A DNA stretch of 64,000 bases from the NCBI RefSeq assembly GCF_031583025.1, contig NZ_CP134062.1, positions 4,995,234 through 5,059,233 of the forward strand. Reading direction: 5' to 3'. The notes under the pieces are model-generated. The model worked only from the letters and a program-made list of their open reading frames with translations. It was not told the DNA's origin and made no database searches. This stretch comes from Mycobacterium sp. Z3061. GTDB lineage: Bacteria > Actinomycetota > Actinomycetes > Mycobacteriales > Mycobacteriaceae. Numbering within the stretch: the stretch's first letter is position 1; each line of letters starts with the position of its first letter. Of this stretch, positions 16,310-25,788 are shown one piece after another. Made by a program: the position numbers and the translations under genes.

Positions 16310-18241
16310 ATGTCGTACCTGATCGCAGCGCCTGAGGCGCTGTCAACGGTAGCCGCGAATCTGGCCGGTCTCGAGTCAGCGATCAGAACGGCGAACAGCG
16401 CGGCGGCGTCGTCCACCACCCTCGTAGCGAGCGCCGCGGCCGACGACATCTCAGTAGCGATCGCCGCCCTGTTCTCCTCTCACGCCCAGGGCTATCAGGC
16501 CCTCGGCGCGCAGGCGGTGGCGTTTCATGAGCAGTTCGTGCAGACCCTGAGCGTGGGCGCAAACGCATATGTGGCGGCGGAGGCCGCCAGCGCCTCACCG
16601 TTGGAAGGTCTGATCAACCTGATCAATACGCCCACGCAACTGCTGTTGGGACGCCCCTTGATCGGCAACGGCGCCAATGGCGCGCCGGGCACTGGCCAGC
16701 CCGGTGGCGCGGGCGGGCTGTTGTACGGCAACGGCGGCGCCGGCGGATCGGGTGCTGCCGGTCAGGCCGGCGGCGCGGGTGGGGCGGCAGGATTGTTCGG
16801 CACCGGTGGCGCCGGTGGAACCGGCGGCAACGCCGCCACCGGTACCGGTGGGGCCGGCGGCGCCGGCGGAGCCGGTGGGCTGCTGTGGGGTGCGGGCGGC
16901 ACCGGAGGGGCCGGAGGTATCGGCCTTACCGGCTTCGGCGGCGTGGGAGGTGCCGGTGGGGCCTCGTTGCTGTTCGGTGCCGGCGGCATGGGCGGTGCCG
17001 GCGGCGGAGGTGACACCGGTGGCGGGGCCGGCGGGGCCGGCGGGCGCAGCGGATTCCTCGAACTCTTCGGCACCGGTGGCGCCGGCGGCGTCGGCGGGTT
17101 GGGTGGCGACACCGGTGCTGGTGGTACCGGCGGGGCCGGCGGGGCCGGCGGACTTTTCAACAACGGCGGTGCCGGCGGGGCCGGCGGGGCCGCCACGGAG
17201 GACGTAGCCGGCGGCGCAGGCGGGGCCGGCGGGGCGGGCGGTCTGCTGACCGGTTCCGGCGGCGCCGGCGGCAGTGGCGCAGTTGGCAGCAGCGGTTCGA
17301 ACGGCACTCCCGGTGGGGCCGGTGGCGCCGGCGGCGCCGGTGGCTTGTTCGGCTCGGGTGGTGCCGGCGGCGCCGGGGGCAGTGGTGGATTCAGCACCGG
17401 CACCGCAGGGGTGGGCGGCGTATCCGGTGCCGGGGGCGCCGGCGGTCAGGGCGGTGCCGGCGGCCTGTTCGGATCGGGCGGCTCAGGCGGGGCGGCCGGA
17501 GCCGGCGGGCAAAGTAGCGGGGACGGCTCGACCGCCGGGGCGGGCGGGGTGGGCGGCACCGGCGGGGCCGGTGGGCTGTTCGGGCCCGGGGGATCCGGGG
17601 GTACGGGCGGATATGGCGGACAAGCCGGCGGGACCGGCTCGACCGACGGCTTGGGCGGCGCCGGCGGCGCCGGCGGCGCCGGCCAGTTATTCAGTACCGG
17701 CGGTTCCGGCGGCGCGGGCGGCTACACCCAGAAAACCGTCGCCGGTGCCGGGGGTGCCGGCGGTGCCGGCGGGTTGTTCGGCTCGGGTGGCTCCGGCGGC
17801 ACCGGCGGAGCCGCCATCGACACCGGCGCGGTTGGCGGGGTCGGCGGGGCCGGCGGCAACGCAGGCCTTCTCGGCGGTTCGGGAGGGGCAGGCGGTTTCG
17901 GCGGGTTTGGTATTACCGCGGGAGGAAACGGCGGAGCGGGCGGCAATGCCGGTCTCCTCTACGGAAGCGGAGGCAGCGGCGGTACTGGCGGGCTCGGCTT
18001 TGCCAGCGCCGGAACCGGAGGTCGCGGCGGCAACGCCGGACTGATCGGCGACGCAGGCAACGGCGGGACCGGCGGCGTAAGCATAACCACGACAGGTGGC
18101 GCGGGCGGGGCCGGCGGCGACGCCCAAGGAATCGGCAACGGCGGGAACGGCGGAAACGGTGGGCTCGGGGTGACCAAGGGAGCAGGCGGTGCCGGCGGCG
18201 CCGGAGGATTCCTCGGACTGCCAGGCATCAATGGGCTATAG
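16310..18241 (+). CDS. PE_PGRS family protein
   Basis: Protein of 643 residues. Residues 1-95 form the PE domain (Pro-Glu at positions 8-9, helical hairpin, export signal YVAAE near its end). [12 protein letters not shown] linker follows, then a Gly-rich PGRS domain to the end. The PGRS consists of about sixteen modules of roughly 30-38 residues, each centred on a GGxxGLxGxGGxGG unit, and finishes in GLPGINGL with no separate C-terminal domain. Secretion through a type VII (ESX-5) system is known for the family. It occupies the position of PE_PGRS24 (Rv1325c). GGGAGGTAGTGAGG precedes the ATG; TACTGT at 16271 is a possible -10. Confidence 0.92.
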   Translation: MSYLIAAPEALSTVAANLAGLESAIRTANSAAASSTTLVASAAADDISVAIAALFSSHAQGYQALGAQAVAFHEQFVQTLSVGANAYVAAEAASASPLEGLINLINTPTQLLLGRPLIGNGANGAPGTGQPGGAGGLLYGNGGAGGSGAAGQAGGAGGAAGLFGTGGAGGTGGNAATGTGGAGGAGGAGGLLWGAGGTGGAGGIGLTGFGGVGGAGGASLLFGAGGMGGAGGGGDTGGGAGGAGGRSGFLELFGTGGAGGVGGLGGDTGAGGTGGAGGAGGLFNNGGAGGAGGAATEDVAGGAGGAGGAGGLLTGSGGAGGSGAVGSSGSNGTPGGAGGAGGAGGLFGSGGAGGAGGSGGFSTGTAGVGGVSGAGGAGGQGGAGGLFGSGGSGGAAGAGGQSSGDGSTAGAGGVGGTGGAGGLFGPGGSGGTGGYGGQAGGTGSTDGLGGAGGAGGAGQLFSTGGSGGAGGYTQKTVAGAGGAGGAGGLFGSGGSGGTGGAAIDTGAVGGVGGAGGNAGLLGGSGGAGGFGGFGITAGGNGGAGGNAGLLYGSGGSGGTGGLGFASAGTGGRGGNAGLIGDAGNGGTGGVSITTTGGAGGAGGDAQGIGNGGNGGNGGLGVTKGAGGAGGAGGFLGLPGINGL

Positions 18242-18270
18242 CGGGTGTGCCGCCCGCCCGGCCCCTGCGC

Positions 18271-18328
18271 CGAGCAGACGCAAAATCGCCCTGGAACGCA
18301 TGTTCCGGGGCGATTTTGCGTCTGCTCG
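18271..18328. repeat. Long palindrome, copy 2, between PE_PGRS and the CnoX-like gene
   Basis: Two 27-base arms (18271-18297, 18302-18328) with one mismatch (a G:T pair in RNA) around the loop GCAT. The outer 17 bases, CGAGCAGACGCAAAATC, also form the arms of copy 3 at 27783. It lies 29 bases after the PE_PGRS stop and 11 bases before the end of the convergent gene. A bidirectional terminator or dispersed palindromic element. Confidence 0.85.
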
Positions 18329-18339
18329 CGGGGAACCCG

Positions 18340-19287
18340 TCAGTACAGCGCGTTGGCGAGGTTGCGACGGCCGGCGACCACCTCAGGGTCGGCCGGGTCG
18401 AAGAGTTCGAACAGCTCGATGAGCCGGGTGCGCACCGTGCTGCGGTCATCACCCGATGTCCGGCGCACCAACGCGATCAGACGGTCGAACGCGCCGGTCA
18501 CATCCTGGTTCATGATCTGGACGTCGGCGGCGGCGAAGGCCGCGTCGATGTCGTCGGGCGCCGCATCGGCCGCCGCGACAGAGTCCGGGGGATGCGCGGT
18601 CGCGCGCGTGAGGAACTCGATCTGGCGGATGGCCGCCTTGGCTTCCACACTGCCCGGGTCGGCCGCCAGGACCGCCTCGTAGGACTGCTTTGCCGCGTCG
18701 AAGTCACCGGCCTCGAGTTCCTGACGCGCCTGGGCGACCACCGGGTCGACTTCCTCCGGCTGCCCGGAACCCGGTGCGCCTCGGAGCTTGCCGGCGGTGG
18801 CGTCGATCAGCGAGTCGATCCAGCGCCGCAACTGATCCGGGGGCTGCGGACCCTGGAAACTTGAAACCGGTTGCGCGGCAGCCAAAGCCACCACGGTTGG
18901 AACCGCCTGCACGCCGAAGATCCGGGCTATGCCGGGCGCGGCGTCGACGTTGGCCGCGGCCAGCGCCCAGGTGCCGTTGTCGTCTGCGGCCAGGCCGGCC
19001 AGCGTCTCGAGCAGGTCGACGCACACCTCGCTCCGAGGCGACCACAGCAACACCACGACCGGAATCTCGTCGGACCGGTTGATCACCTCGTCCTCGAAAT
19101 TGGCCTCGGTGACCTGAATGATCCCGGGCCCACCGGAGCCGCCCGGGCCAACAGGGCCACCGGGACCGCCGGGACCACCGGGGCCGCCCGGGGGCGCACT
19201 GGCCTTCTGCTGAGCGCGTTGCTTGAGACCGGACAGGTCGACCGCGCCGGCCAAGGCCGGCCCTATCGAAGGTCGGGGACGAGTCAC
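18340..19287 (-). CDS. CnoX/YbbN-like thioredoxin-TPR protein (Rv1324 type)
   Basis: Protein of 315 residues in three parts: an N-terminal tail (residues 1-55) with a collagen-like Gly/Pro run at 33-55; a thioredoxin fold (about 56-165), where the usual CxxC is replaced by SxxC in WSPRSEVC (Ser86-Cys89), as in E. coli CnoX; and a TPR-rich helical domain (about 180-315, DFDAAKQSYEAVLAADPGSVEAK). CnoX proteins protect clients from over-oxidation and hand them to chaperones; that role is inferred. GTG start. No membrane segment or signal peptide is seen. It is convergent with PE_PGRS. Confidence 0.85.
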   Translation of the reverse strand: MTRPRPSIGPALAGAVDLSGLKQRAQQKASAPPGGPGGPGGPGGPVGPGGSGGPGIIQVTEANFEDEVINRSDEIPVVVLLWSPRSEVCVDLLETLAGLAADDNGTWALAAANVDAAPGIARIFGVQAVPTVVALAAAQPVSSFQGPQPPDQLRRWIDSLIDATAGKLRGAPGSGQPEEVDPVVAQARQELEAGDFDAAKQSYEAVLAADPGSVEAKAAIRQIEFLTRATAHPPDSVAAADAAPDDIDAAFAAADVQIMNQDVTGAFDRLIALVRRTSGDDRSTVRTRLIELFELFDPADPEVVAGRRNLANALY

Positions 19288-19454
19288 GACGTCAAGTCTG
19301 TCACGCCGTCACACCCTGCTCTCGGCGGCCTCCCGGGCGGACAAACAGTGCGCGGAATTCGGGTTCGCATCCCGGAACCGGACGATATGACCAATCTCAC
19401 AGTAACCACGACAGTATCCGCCACCGCACCCCGCCAGCAAACTCGCCGGGGCGG

Positions 19455-20636
19455 CTACCCGGCGCGCAGGATGAGCGCGTCGCCCTGCCCGCCGGCCCCG
19501 CACAACGCGGCGACGCCGTAGCCCGATCCGCGGCGTGCCAGTTCCAGTGCCACGTGCAGCGTGATGCGTGCTCCCGACATTCCGATGGGGTGCCCGACGG
19601 CGATCGCGCCGCCGTTGACGTTGACGATGTCCGGGTTGACTCCGAGCTCCCTGGTGGAGGCCAGAGCCACCGCCGCAAATGCTTCGTTGATCTCGACGAC
19701 ATCGAGTTGGTCCACCGAGATGCCCTCGCGGTCGATCGCCTTCTTGATCGCATTGGCGGGCTGGGACTGCAGCGTGGAGTCCGGACCGGCCACCACGCCG
19801 TGCGCACCGATCTCGACCAGCCAGGTCAACCCCAGCTCCTGCGCCTTCTCCTTGTTCATCACCACCACCGCGGCGGCGCCGTCGGAGATCTGCGACGCCG
19901 AACCCGCCGTGATGGTGCCGTCCTTGCGGAAAGCGGGTCTCAGGCCGGCCAGCGAGTCGGCGGTGGTGTTCGCCCGAATGCCTTCGTCCTCGCTGAACTG
20001 GAGCGGATCGCCCTTGCGCTGGGGAATATCGACCGGGACCACCTCGTCGGCGAACACGCCGTCTTTCCATGCGGCAGCGGCCTTTTGGTGGGATTGCGCG
20101 GCGTACTCGTCCTGCTCCTGACGGGTGAACTTGTCCACGTCATTGCGCTGCTCGGTCAGTGCCCCCATCGGCTGATCGGTGAACACGTCGTGCAGGCCGT
20201 CGTAGGCCATGTGGTCGAGGACCGTGACGTCGCCGTACTTGTAGCCGGCCCGGCTGTCCATCAGCAGGTGCGGCGCCTTCGTCATCGACTCCTGGCCGCC
20301 GGCGACCACCACGTCGAACTCGCCTGCACGAATGAGCTGGTCCGCCAGGGCGATGGCATCGATCCCGGACAAACACATCTTGTTGATGGTCAGCGCAGGC
20401 ACATCCCAGCCGATACCCGCCCCGACGGCGGACTGGCGGGCCGGCATCTGCCCGGCGCCCGCGGTCAGCACCTGGCCCATGATCACGTACTCGACCAGCG
20501 ATGCGGGCACGTTTGCCTTCTCCAGCGCGGCCTTGATCGCAATGGCACCGAGGTCGCTGGCGCTGAAGTCCTTGAGCGACCCCATCAACTTGCCGATGGG
20601 CGTCCGAGCCCCAGCAACGATCACCGACGTCGTCAT
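19455..20636 (-). CDS. fadA4: Acetyl-CoA acetyltransferase (thiolase II)
   Basis: Biosynthetic thiolase of 393 residues condensing or cleaving acetoacetyl-CoA. Active-site residues are visible: the acyl-accepting cysteine in [10 protein letters not shown] (about residue 88), histidine in [14 protein letters not shown] and the second cysteine in [11 protein letters not shown]. It matches M. tuberculosis fadA4 (Rv1323). A strong AGGAGG lies 4-5 bases before the ATG. It is divergent from the epimerase gene across 82 bases. About 170 bases without a gene separate its end from the CnoX-like gene. Confidence 0.94.
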   Translation of the reverse strand: MTTSVIVAGARTPIGKLMGSLKDFSASDLGAIAIKAALEKANVPASLVEYVIMGQVLTAGAGQMPARQSAVGAGIGWDVPALTINKMCLSGIDAIALADQLIRAGEFDVVVAGGQESMTKAPHLLMDSRAGYKYGDVTVLDHMAYDGLHDVFTDQPMGALTEQRNDVDKFTRQEQDEYAAQSHQKAAAAWKDGVFADEVVPVDIPQRKGDPLQFSEDEGIRANTTADSLAGLRPAFRKDGTITAGSASQISDGAAAVVVMNKEKAQELGLTWLVEIGAHGVVAGPDSTLQSQPANAIKKAIDREGISVDQLDVVEINEAFAAVALASTRELGVNPDIVNVNGGAIAVGHPIGMSGARITLHVALELARRGSGYGVAALCGAGGQGDALILRAG

Positions 20637-20706
20637 GAAACCTCCTAAACGGCACGGGAACGGCTGAACGGGCCAACCCGGAGAAGCGGATTCTTTCCTA
20701 TGAGGT

Positions 20707-20712
20707 TACCGT
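20707..20712 (+). promoter_or_regulatory. Predicted -10 box for leaderless epimerase mRNA
   Basis: TACCGT ends 6 bases before the ATG at 20719. The same hexamer lies 7 bases before the adenosyltransferase ATG at 34643. No Shine-Dalgarno is present. Confidence 0.5.
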
Positions 20713-20718
20713 TATGTA

Positions 20719-21177
20719 ATGACGACCGATCAAGTTGACGCCCGTCCCACCCTGGCTACGTCACTGGTGACAGGACTCGATCACGTCGGCATTGCAGTCG
20801 CCGATCTTGATGCTGCGATCGAGTGGTACAACGACCACCTGGGCATGATCCTGGTGCACGAAGAAATCAACGATGACCAGGGCATTCGCGAAGCGATGCT
20901 GGCGGTCCCGGGCACCAGCGCGCAGATCCAGCTGATGGCGCCGCTCGACGAGACGTCGGTGATCGCGAAGTTCATCGACAAGCGCGGCCCCGGTATCCAG
21001 CAGCTGGCCTGCCGGATCAGGGACTTGGATGCCATGTGTGAGCAGCTGCGCTCGCAGGGCGTGCGACTCGTCTACGAGAAGCCACGCCGCGGCACGGCGA
21101 ACTCACGCATCAACTTCATCCACCCCAAGGACGCCGGCGGCGTGCTGATCGAGTTGGTCGAGCCGGCCCACCACTAA
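20719..21177 (+). CDS. mce: Methylmalonyl-CoA epimerase
   Basis: VOC-fold metalloenzyme of 152 residues interconverting (R)- and (S)-methylmalonyl-CoA, linking propionate breakdown to methylmalonyl-CoA mutase. Metal ligands are seen as GLDHVGIAV (His), the glutamine in IQLMAPL, QQLAC and the final glutamate in GVLIELVEP. It matches Rv1322A. The adenosyltransferase at 34643 could supply the mutase cofactor, though it is 13 kb away. Its TAA overlaps the TAG of the convergent gene within a CTAA. Confidence 0.9.
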   Translation: MTTDQVDARPTLATSLVTGLDHVGIAVADLDAAIEWYNDHLGMILVHEEINDDQGIREAMLAVPGTSAQIQLMAPLDETSVIAKFIDKRGPGIQQLACRIRDLDAMCEQLRSQGVRLVYEKPRRGTANSRINFIHPKDAGGVLIELVEPAHH

Positions 21178-21455
21178 GACCATTTTCTGGTCGGCCCGCG
21201 GTTAGCGCGGTTGGCCCAGCACGGCGTGTGCCAGTGTCGACGGTCGTCCACCGCTGCTGCCGCACCGATCCGCCACACCACCACGTGCGCAGTGCCGGAA
21301 CGGATTTCGTGGTCACAGCCGGGGCAGCGATAGGTCTTGACGGCGCGCGCCGCGGGAATCGGCCGAACCTCGTATTGGTAGCCGTCAGCTCCGGTCTCCA
21401 CCCGCGGCGGTAGTCGCAAGTGCTGCCGGGGAGGCGGTCTGCGACGCCGGGCCAT
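21174..21455 (-). CDS. Small zinc-ribbon protein downstream of nucS (Rv1322 type)
   Basis: Basic protein of 93 residues. It carries two metal-binding half-sites, YRCPGCDHEI near residue 43 and HWHTPCW near residue 74, suggesting a zinc ribbon. The N-terminus is arginine- and proline-rich ([16 protein letters not shown]). Function is unknown. The ATG lies 1 base after the nucS stop, so the two are translationally linked and a nucleic-acid role is plausible. The 3' end overlaps the convergent epimerase stop by 4 nt. Confidence 0.85.
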   Translation of the reverse strand: MARRRRPPPRQHLRLPPRVETGADGYQYEVRPIPAARAVKTYRCPGCDHEIRSGTAHVVVWRIGAAAAVDDRRHWHTPCWANRANRGPTRKWS

Positions 21456-21456
21456 C

Positions 21457-22119
21457 TCAGAACAGCCGGTACTCGTCGCTGTCCATACCCCGCATCTTGT
21501 CGTAATCCAGTGTCAGACAACGAATTCCACGGTCAGTGGCCAGCGTCCGGGCTTGGGGCTTGATCTGCTGCGCGGCGAACACGCCCTTGACGGGCGCCAA
21601 GACGGTGTCGCGGTTGAGCAGCTCCAGATAGCGGGTCAACTGCTCGACGCCGTCGATCTCTCCGCGCCGCTTGATCTCCACCGCAACCGAGCCGCCCTTC
21701 TCGTCACGGCACAACAGGTCGACCGGTCCGATCGCGGTCATGTACTCCCGGCGGACCAACGTGTAGCCCTCACCGAGCAGGCCCACGTGCTCGGCGAGCA
21801 GAGCCTGCAGGTGCGCCTCGACGCCGTCCTTGACCAGTCCCGGATCCACACCAAGGTCGTGGCTGGAGTCGTGCTCGACGCCCTCGACCGTGATGCGCAA
21901 CTGTTCACCGGTCTTGTTCTCGACCACCCACACCGGGCCCGGCTCCTCGGTCAGCCAGCACGGCGGGCTCATCCAGTTCAGTGGCTTGTACGCGCGGTCG
22001 TCGGCGTGCACGCTGACCGATCCGTCGGCCTTGAACAACAGCAGTCGGCGCGCGGACGGCAGATGCGCGGTGAGACGGCCGACGTAGTCAACAGTGCACT
22101 GGGCGATGACGAGACGCAC
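21457..22119 (-). CDS. nucS: NucS/EndoMS mismatch-specific endonuclease
   Basis: Endonuclease of 220 residues that makes double-strand cuts at mismatches in the non-canonical mismatch repair of actinobacteria, which lack MutS/MutL. The N-terminal beta domain binds DNA. The C-terminal nuclease site is seen as [22 protein letters not shown], with Asp and the E-x-K metal ligands. The C-terminus (EYRLF) may contact the sliding clamp. GTG start, with a TAAGGT box 6 bases upstream. Confidence 0.95.
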   Translation of the reverse strand: MRLVIAQCTVDYVGRLTAHLPSARRLLLFKADGSVSVHADDRAYKPLNWMSPPCWLTEEPGPVWVVENKTGEQLRITVEGVEHDSSHDLGVDPGLVKDGVEAHLQALLAEHVGLLGEGYTLVRREYMTAIGPVDLLCRDEKGGSVAVEIKRRGEIDGVEQLTRYLELLNRDTVLAPVKGVFAAQQIKPQARTLATDRGIRCLTLDYDKMRGMDSDEYRLF

Positions 22120-22125
22120 CCGACC

Positions 22126-22131
22126 ACCTTA
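22126..22131 (-). promoter_or_regulatory. Predicted -10 box for leaderless nucS mRNA
   Basis: TAAGGT on the minus strand ends 6 bases before the nucS GTG at 22119, so transcription should begin at the start codon. Confidence 0.5.
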
Positions 22132-22203
22132 AGACGTGCCCCCGCGATCAGCCGCGAGCCTGGCCACCCCGACGAAATGAGACTAATCCCGAAAACGAAG
22201 AAC

Positions 22204-22209
22204 TAGGCT
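22204..22209 (+). promoter_or_regulatory. Predicted -10 box of the first cyclase gene
   Basis: TAGGCT lies 9 bases before ATG 22219. The stretch TAGGCTGTCGCCACCATGTC is repeated with one change before the second cyclase (24071), so promoter and start were duplicated together. The expected leader is only a few bases. Confidence 0.5.
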
Positions 22210-22218
22210 GTCGCCACC

Positions 22219-23865
22219 ATGTCGACCACGCGCACTCTCGAGAAGGACCCGTCGCTCTGGGGCCGGTTCCTCGAGCGGGTAGCCCCGCGGGGTGAGCGGA
22301 GGTCGGCCAAGGATGCGTATGGCACCTGGTTGCTGGGCCAGGTCACCGAATCTCAGTCCCGCCGGCGCCGGCGCATCAAGCTGATCGCCTGCCTCTACAG
22401 CTTGCTGGCGAATCTGACCGGCGTCGGATTTGTCGTGCTGATCCTGCGCCTCGCTTTTCCGGCACCCAACATATACATCGACGGATCCCGTTGGCTGGCT
22501 TTCGGATTGGCGCCGATGTGCGCGATGCTCGGCGCTACCCTGTGGATCACCGCACGGATTCTCACCGAATCCAGCCGGTGGGCGGTCGAGGAACATGAGC
22601 CCACCACGGCCGACGGGCGAAGGACGCTGGTGGCCCCGTTCCGGGTAGCCGTCGTCCATTTCATTCTCTGGAATATCGCGGCCGCGTCGCTGGGTGCGCT
22701 CTACGGAACCATCGATCGCGTGTTCTTCTCGATCGTCTATCTGACGGTCGCGATCTGCGGCGCGCTCGTCGCCACCAACAGCTACCTGGCAACGGAGTTC
22801 GCGTTACGGCCGTTGGCCGCGCAGGCACTGGAGGCCGGCCGCACGCTGAGACGGTTCAACCCAGGCATGATGACCCGGACGATGAACGTCTGGCTGGTCG
22901 GCTCGGGTGTGCCGCTGGCCGGCAACGCTCTGATATCGGTGATGGCGCTGGTGGTCGGGGATCTGACCGAGACCCAGCTGGAAATCGCGGTCCTGATCAT
23001 CTCGCTGGCCACGCTGGTCTTCGGATACATCGTCATGTGGATCATGTCCTGGCTGACCGTGACTCCCGTCCGAGTGGTGCGCGCGGCGCTCAAACGCGTC
23101 GAGGAGGGCGACCTGGACGGCGAGCTGGTCGTCTTCGACGGAACCGAGATCGGGGAACTGCAGCGAGGTTTCAACGCCATGGTCGACGGGCTGCGCGAGC
23201 GCGAGCGGATCCGCGACCTGTTCGGCAGACATGTCGGCCGCGAAGTCGCCGCCGCCGCGGAACGTGAGCGACCCAAACTCGGCGGCGAAGAACGCCACGT
23301 CGCTGTGGTCTTCATCGACATCGTCGGGTCCACCAAGTTGGTCCGCAGCCGGCCACCGGCCCAAGTCGTCGATGTGCTCAACAAATTCTTCACGATCGTC
23401 GTCGAGGAGGTGGACTGCCGCCACGGACTGGTCAACAAGTTCGAGGGCGACGCGTCGCTGGCGATCTTCGGTGCCCCGAATCATCTGGATTGCCCCGAAG
23501 ACGCCGCCCTGGCCACCGCACGGGCGATCGCCCATCGGATGGCCGCCGAGATGTCCGAGTGCCACGCAGGCATCGGCGTGGCCGCCGGAACCGTCGTGGC
23601 CGGCAACGTGGGCGCCAAGGAAAGATTTGAATACACCGTGATCGGGGAGCCCGTCAACGAGGCGGCTCGACTGTGCGAGCTGGCGAAATCCCACGATGAC
23701 AGGCTGCTGGCGAGCTTCGAAATGCTGCACAGCGCAAGCGAAGACGAGTGCGCTTTATGGGCGCCCGTCGGAACGGTGACCCTTCGTGGCCACGACCAGC
23801 CAACGCAACTGGCGCATCTCCTTCACCCGACCCGGCCGAAAACCGTGTCTAGCGAATTAAGCTGA
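22219..23865 (+). CDS. Membrane-bound class III adenylate cyclase with HAMP domain (first copy)
   Basis: Protein of 548 residues in the Rv1318c-Rv1320c family, making cAMP. About six transmembrane helices occupy residues 52-285, followed by a HAMP linker (TPVRVVRAALKRVEEGDLDGEL to about 345) and a cyclase domain (about 365-535). Both metal aspartates are present (VVFIDIVGST and KFEGDASLAIF), as are the adenine-selecting lysine (NKFEGD) and the transition-state Asn and Arg (EPVNEAARL). The membrane part may sense an unknown signal. H37Rv has three such genes in this interval; this window has two. Confidence 0.9.
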   Translation: MSTTRTLEKDPSLWGRFLERVAPRGERRSAKDAYGTWLLGQVTESQSRRRRRIKLIACLYSLLANLTGVGFVVLILRLAFPAPNIYIDGSRWLAFGLAPMCAMLGATLWITARILTESSRWAVEEHEPTTADGRRTLVAPFRVAVVHFILWNIAAASLGALYGTIDRVFFSIVYLTVAICGALVATNSYLATEFALRPLAAQALEAGRTLRRFNPGMMTRTMNVWLVGSGVPLAGNALISVMALVVGDLTETQLEIAVLIISLATLVFGYIVMWIMSWLTVTPVRVVRAALKRVEEGDLDGELVVFDGTEIGELQRGFNAMVDGLRERERIRDLFGRHVGREVAAAAERERPKLGGEERHVAVVFIDIVGSTKLVRSRPPAQVVDVLNKFFTIVVEEVDCRHGLVNKFEGDASLAIFGAPNHLDCPEDAALATARAIAHRMAAEMSECHAGIGVAAGTVVAGNVGAKERFEYTVIGEPVNEAARLCELAKSHDDRLLASFEMLHSASEDECALWAPVGTVTLRGHDQPTQLAHLLHPTRPKTVSSELS

Positions 23866-24070
23866 CACCATCGCGCTGATCATCAGCTTCGCTTCCCCTG
23901 ACCCCAACATTTGCCGGGACGAGCCCTTTCGGCTGGCTCACCCCCGCTACGTCGCTCGCAGTCGGATCGCCCCGGCGGCCCTCGCTCACGTACCGAGATG
24001 TCCGGTCGGCGACCCGGATGACCAGGCCTGCGGGGCATACCCGACGTCATCCGGATCGCCTCGCAAGAAT

Positions 24071-24076
24071 TAGGCT
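24071..24076 (+). promoter_or_regulatory. Predicted -10 box of the second cyclase gene
   Basis: TAGGCT lies 9 bases before ATG 24086 and copies the arrangement at 22204. The rest of the 220-base gap between the two cyclase genes shows no gene. Confidence 0.5.
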
Positions 24077-24085
24077 GACGCCACC

Positions 24086-25723
24086 ATGTCTCCTAATACG
24101 GCCCCCAAGAAGAGCGTCGCGCAGCGTCTGGGCCGGGTCCTGGAGAAGGTGACCCGACAGAGCGGTCGGCTGCCGGACACTCCCGCGTACGGCTCCTGGT
24201 TGCTCGGGCGGGTCTCCGAAGACCAGCACCGCCGGCGGGTCCGCATCCAGGTCATCATGACCGTCCTCATCGTGGCCGCGAACCTGATCGGTATCGCCGT
24301 CGCCGTTCTGCTGGTGACGGTTGCGGTACCGGTGCCCAGCGTGTTCGACGACGCCCCGCTGTGGGTGTCTGTCATTGCGGTCCCCGCCTACATCGTCGCC
24401 GCGCTGGTCGTCGGCGCCTACACGATCACCCGCGGCACCGTCGAAGCGCTGCGCTGGGCAATCGAGGAACGCAAGCCGACCGACAGGGACGAGCGCAACA
24501 CATTCATGGCGCCGTGGCGTGTCGCGGTCGGCCACCTCATCCTGTGGGGGATCGGGACGGTATTGACGACCGTCCTCTACGGCATGGCGAACACCATGTT
24601 CATCCCCCGGTTCCTGGTCGCGGTGAGCTTCTGTGGTCTGTTGGTCTCCACCGGCAGTTACCTGCTCACCGAGTTCGCTCTGCGACCCGTGGCCGCCCAG
24701 GCGCTGGAGGCCGGGCCGCCGCCGCGGCGACTGGCGCCCGGAATCATGGGCCGGACCATGATGGTGTGGCTGCTCGGTTCGGGGGTTCCGGTCGTGGGCA
24801 TCGGGCTGATGGCCTTCTTCGAGATGACCTTGAAGAACCTGACTCAGACCCAATTCGCGGTCGGGGTGCTGATCATCTCCGCGGCCACCCTGATCTTCGG
24901 GTTCATCCTGTTGTGGATCTTCGCGTGGTTGACCGCGACGCCGGTGCGGGTGGTGCGTGCGGCGCTCAAGCGGGTGGAGCAGGGCGACCTGCGCGGTGAC
25001 CTGGTGGTGTTCGACGGCACCGAGCTCGGGGAACTGCAACGGGGCTTCAACGCCATGGTCGACGGCCTGCGCGAGCGCGAACGCGTCCGCGACCTGTTCG
25101 GCCGGCATGTCGGACGCGACGTGGCGCTCGCCGCCGAACGGGAGCGGCCCAAACTCGGCGGCGAGGAACGCCACGTCGCCGTCGTCTTCATCGACGTCGT
25201 CGGTTCGACGAAGCTGGTGACCAGCCGGCCCCCGGTGGAGGTCGTTGATCTGCTCAACCAGTTCTTCACGATCGTCGTCGAGGAGGTCGACCGTCACCAT
25301 GGACTGGTCAACAAATTCGAAGGAGACGCGTCGCTGGCCATCTTCGGTGCTCCCAATCACCTGGACTCGCCCGAAGACGAGGCCTTGGCCTGCGCGCGTG
25401 CCATCGCCGACCGACTGGCCGACGAGATGACCGAACTCCAGGCCGGCATCGGGGTCGCGGCCGGCACTGTCGTCGCCGGAAATGTGGGCGCGAAAGAGAG
25501 ATTCGAGTACACGGTGATCGGCGAGCCGGTCAACGAGGCGGCCCGATTGTGCGAACTGGCCAAGTCGCGACCCGGGAAACTACTGACCACCGAGCAGACC
25601 CTGGAAGGCGCAGGCGAGGCCGAGCGCGCCCGGTGGACAGTGGGCAAGAGTGTCAAACTCCGCGGGCATGATCAGCGCACGAAGCTGGCCTCTCCGGTGG
25701 AGCCGGCCACACCGCGCAGGTAG
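24086..25723 (+). CDS. Membrane-bound class III adenylate cyclase with HAMP domain (second copy)
   Basis: Protein of 545 residues with the same plan as its upstream neighbour: about six helices in residues 50-285, HAMP (TPVRVVRAALKRVEQGDLRGDL), then the cyclase domain. The catalytic set is complete: VVFIDVVGST, NKFEGDASLAIF and EYTVIGEPVNEAARL. The cytoplasmic halves of the pair are nearly identical while the membrane halves differ more, so they may read different signals into the same output. The stop lies 65 bases before the alkA GTG. Confidence 0.9.
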   Translation: MSPNTAPKKSVAQRLGRVLEKVTRQSGRLPDTPAYGSWLLGRVSEDQHRRRVRIQVIMTVLIVAANLIGIAVAVLLVTVAVPVPSVFDDAPLWVSVIAVPAYIVAALVVGAYTITRGTVEALRWAIEERKPTDRDERNTFMAPWRVAVGHLILWGIGTVLTTVLYGMANTMFIPRFLVAVSFCGLLVSTGSYLLTEFALRPVAAQALEAGPPPRRLAPGIMGRTMMVWLLGSGVPVVGIGLMAFFEMTLKNLTQTQFAVGVLIISAATLIFGFILLWIFAWLTATPVRVVRAALKRVEQGDLRGDLVVFDGTELGELQRGFNAMVDGLRERERVRDLFGRHVGRDVALAAERERPKLGGEERHVAVVFIDVVGSTKLVTSRPPVEVVDLLNQFFTIVVEEVDRHHGLVNKFEGDASLAIFGAPNHLDSPEDEALACARAIADRLADEMTELQAGIGVAAGTVVAGNVGAKERFEYTVIGEPVNEAARLCELAKSRPGKLLTTEQTLEGAGEAERARWTVGKSVKLRGHDQRTKLASPVEPATPRR

Positions 25724-25788
25724 TCCAGGCCGCCTAGGCGACATTGATGTCGGTTTTCCGCCAGTCTTGTCGCCGCGGGGGTGTAACT

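Noticed and set aside
16740..18200. Regular short repeats that could suggest a CRISPR array or satellite
   Set aside because: The repeats are in frame, encode Gly-Gly-X units of a PE_PGRS protein and have no conserved repeat/unique spacer layout.
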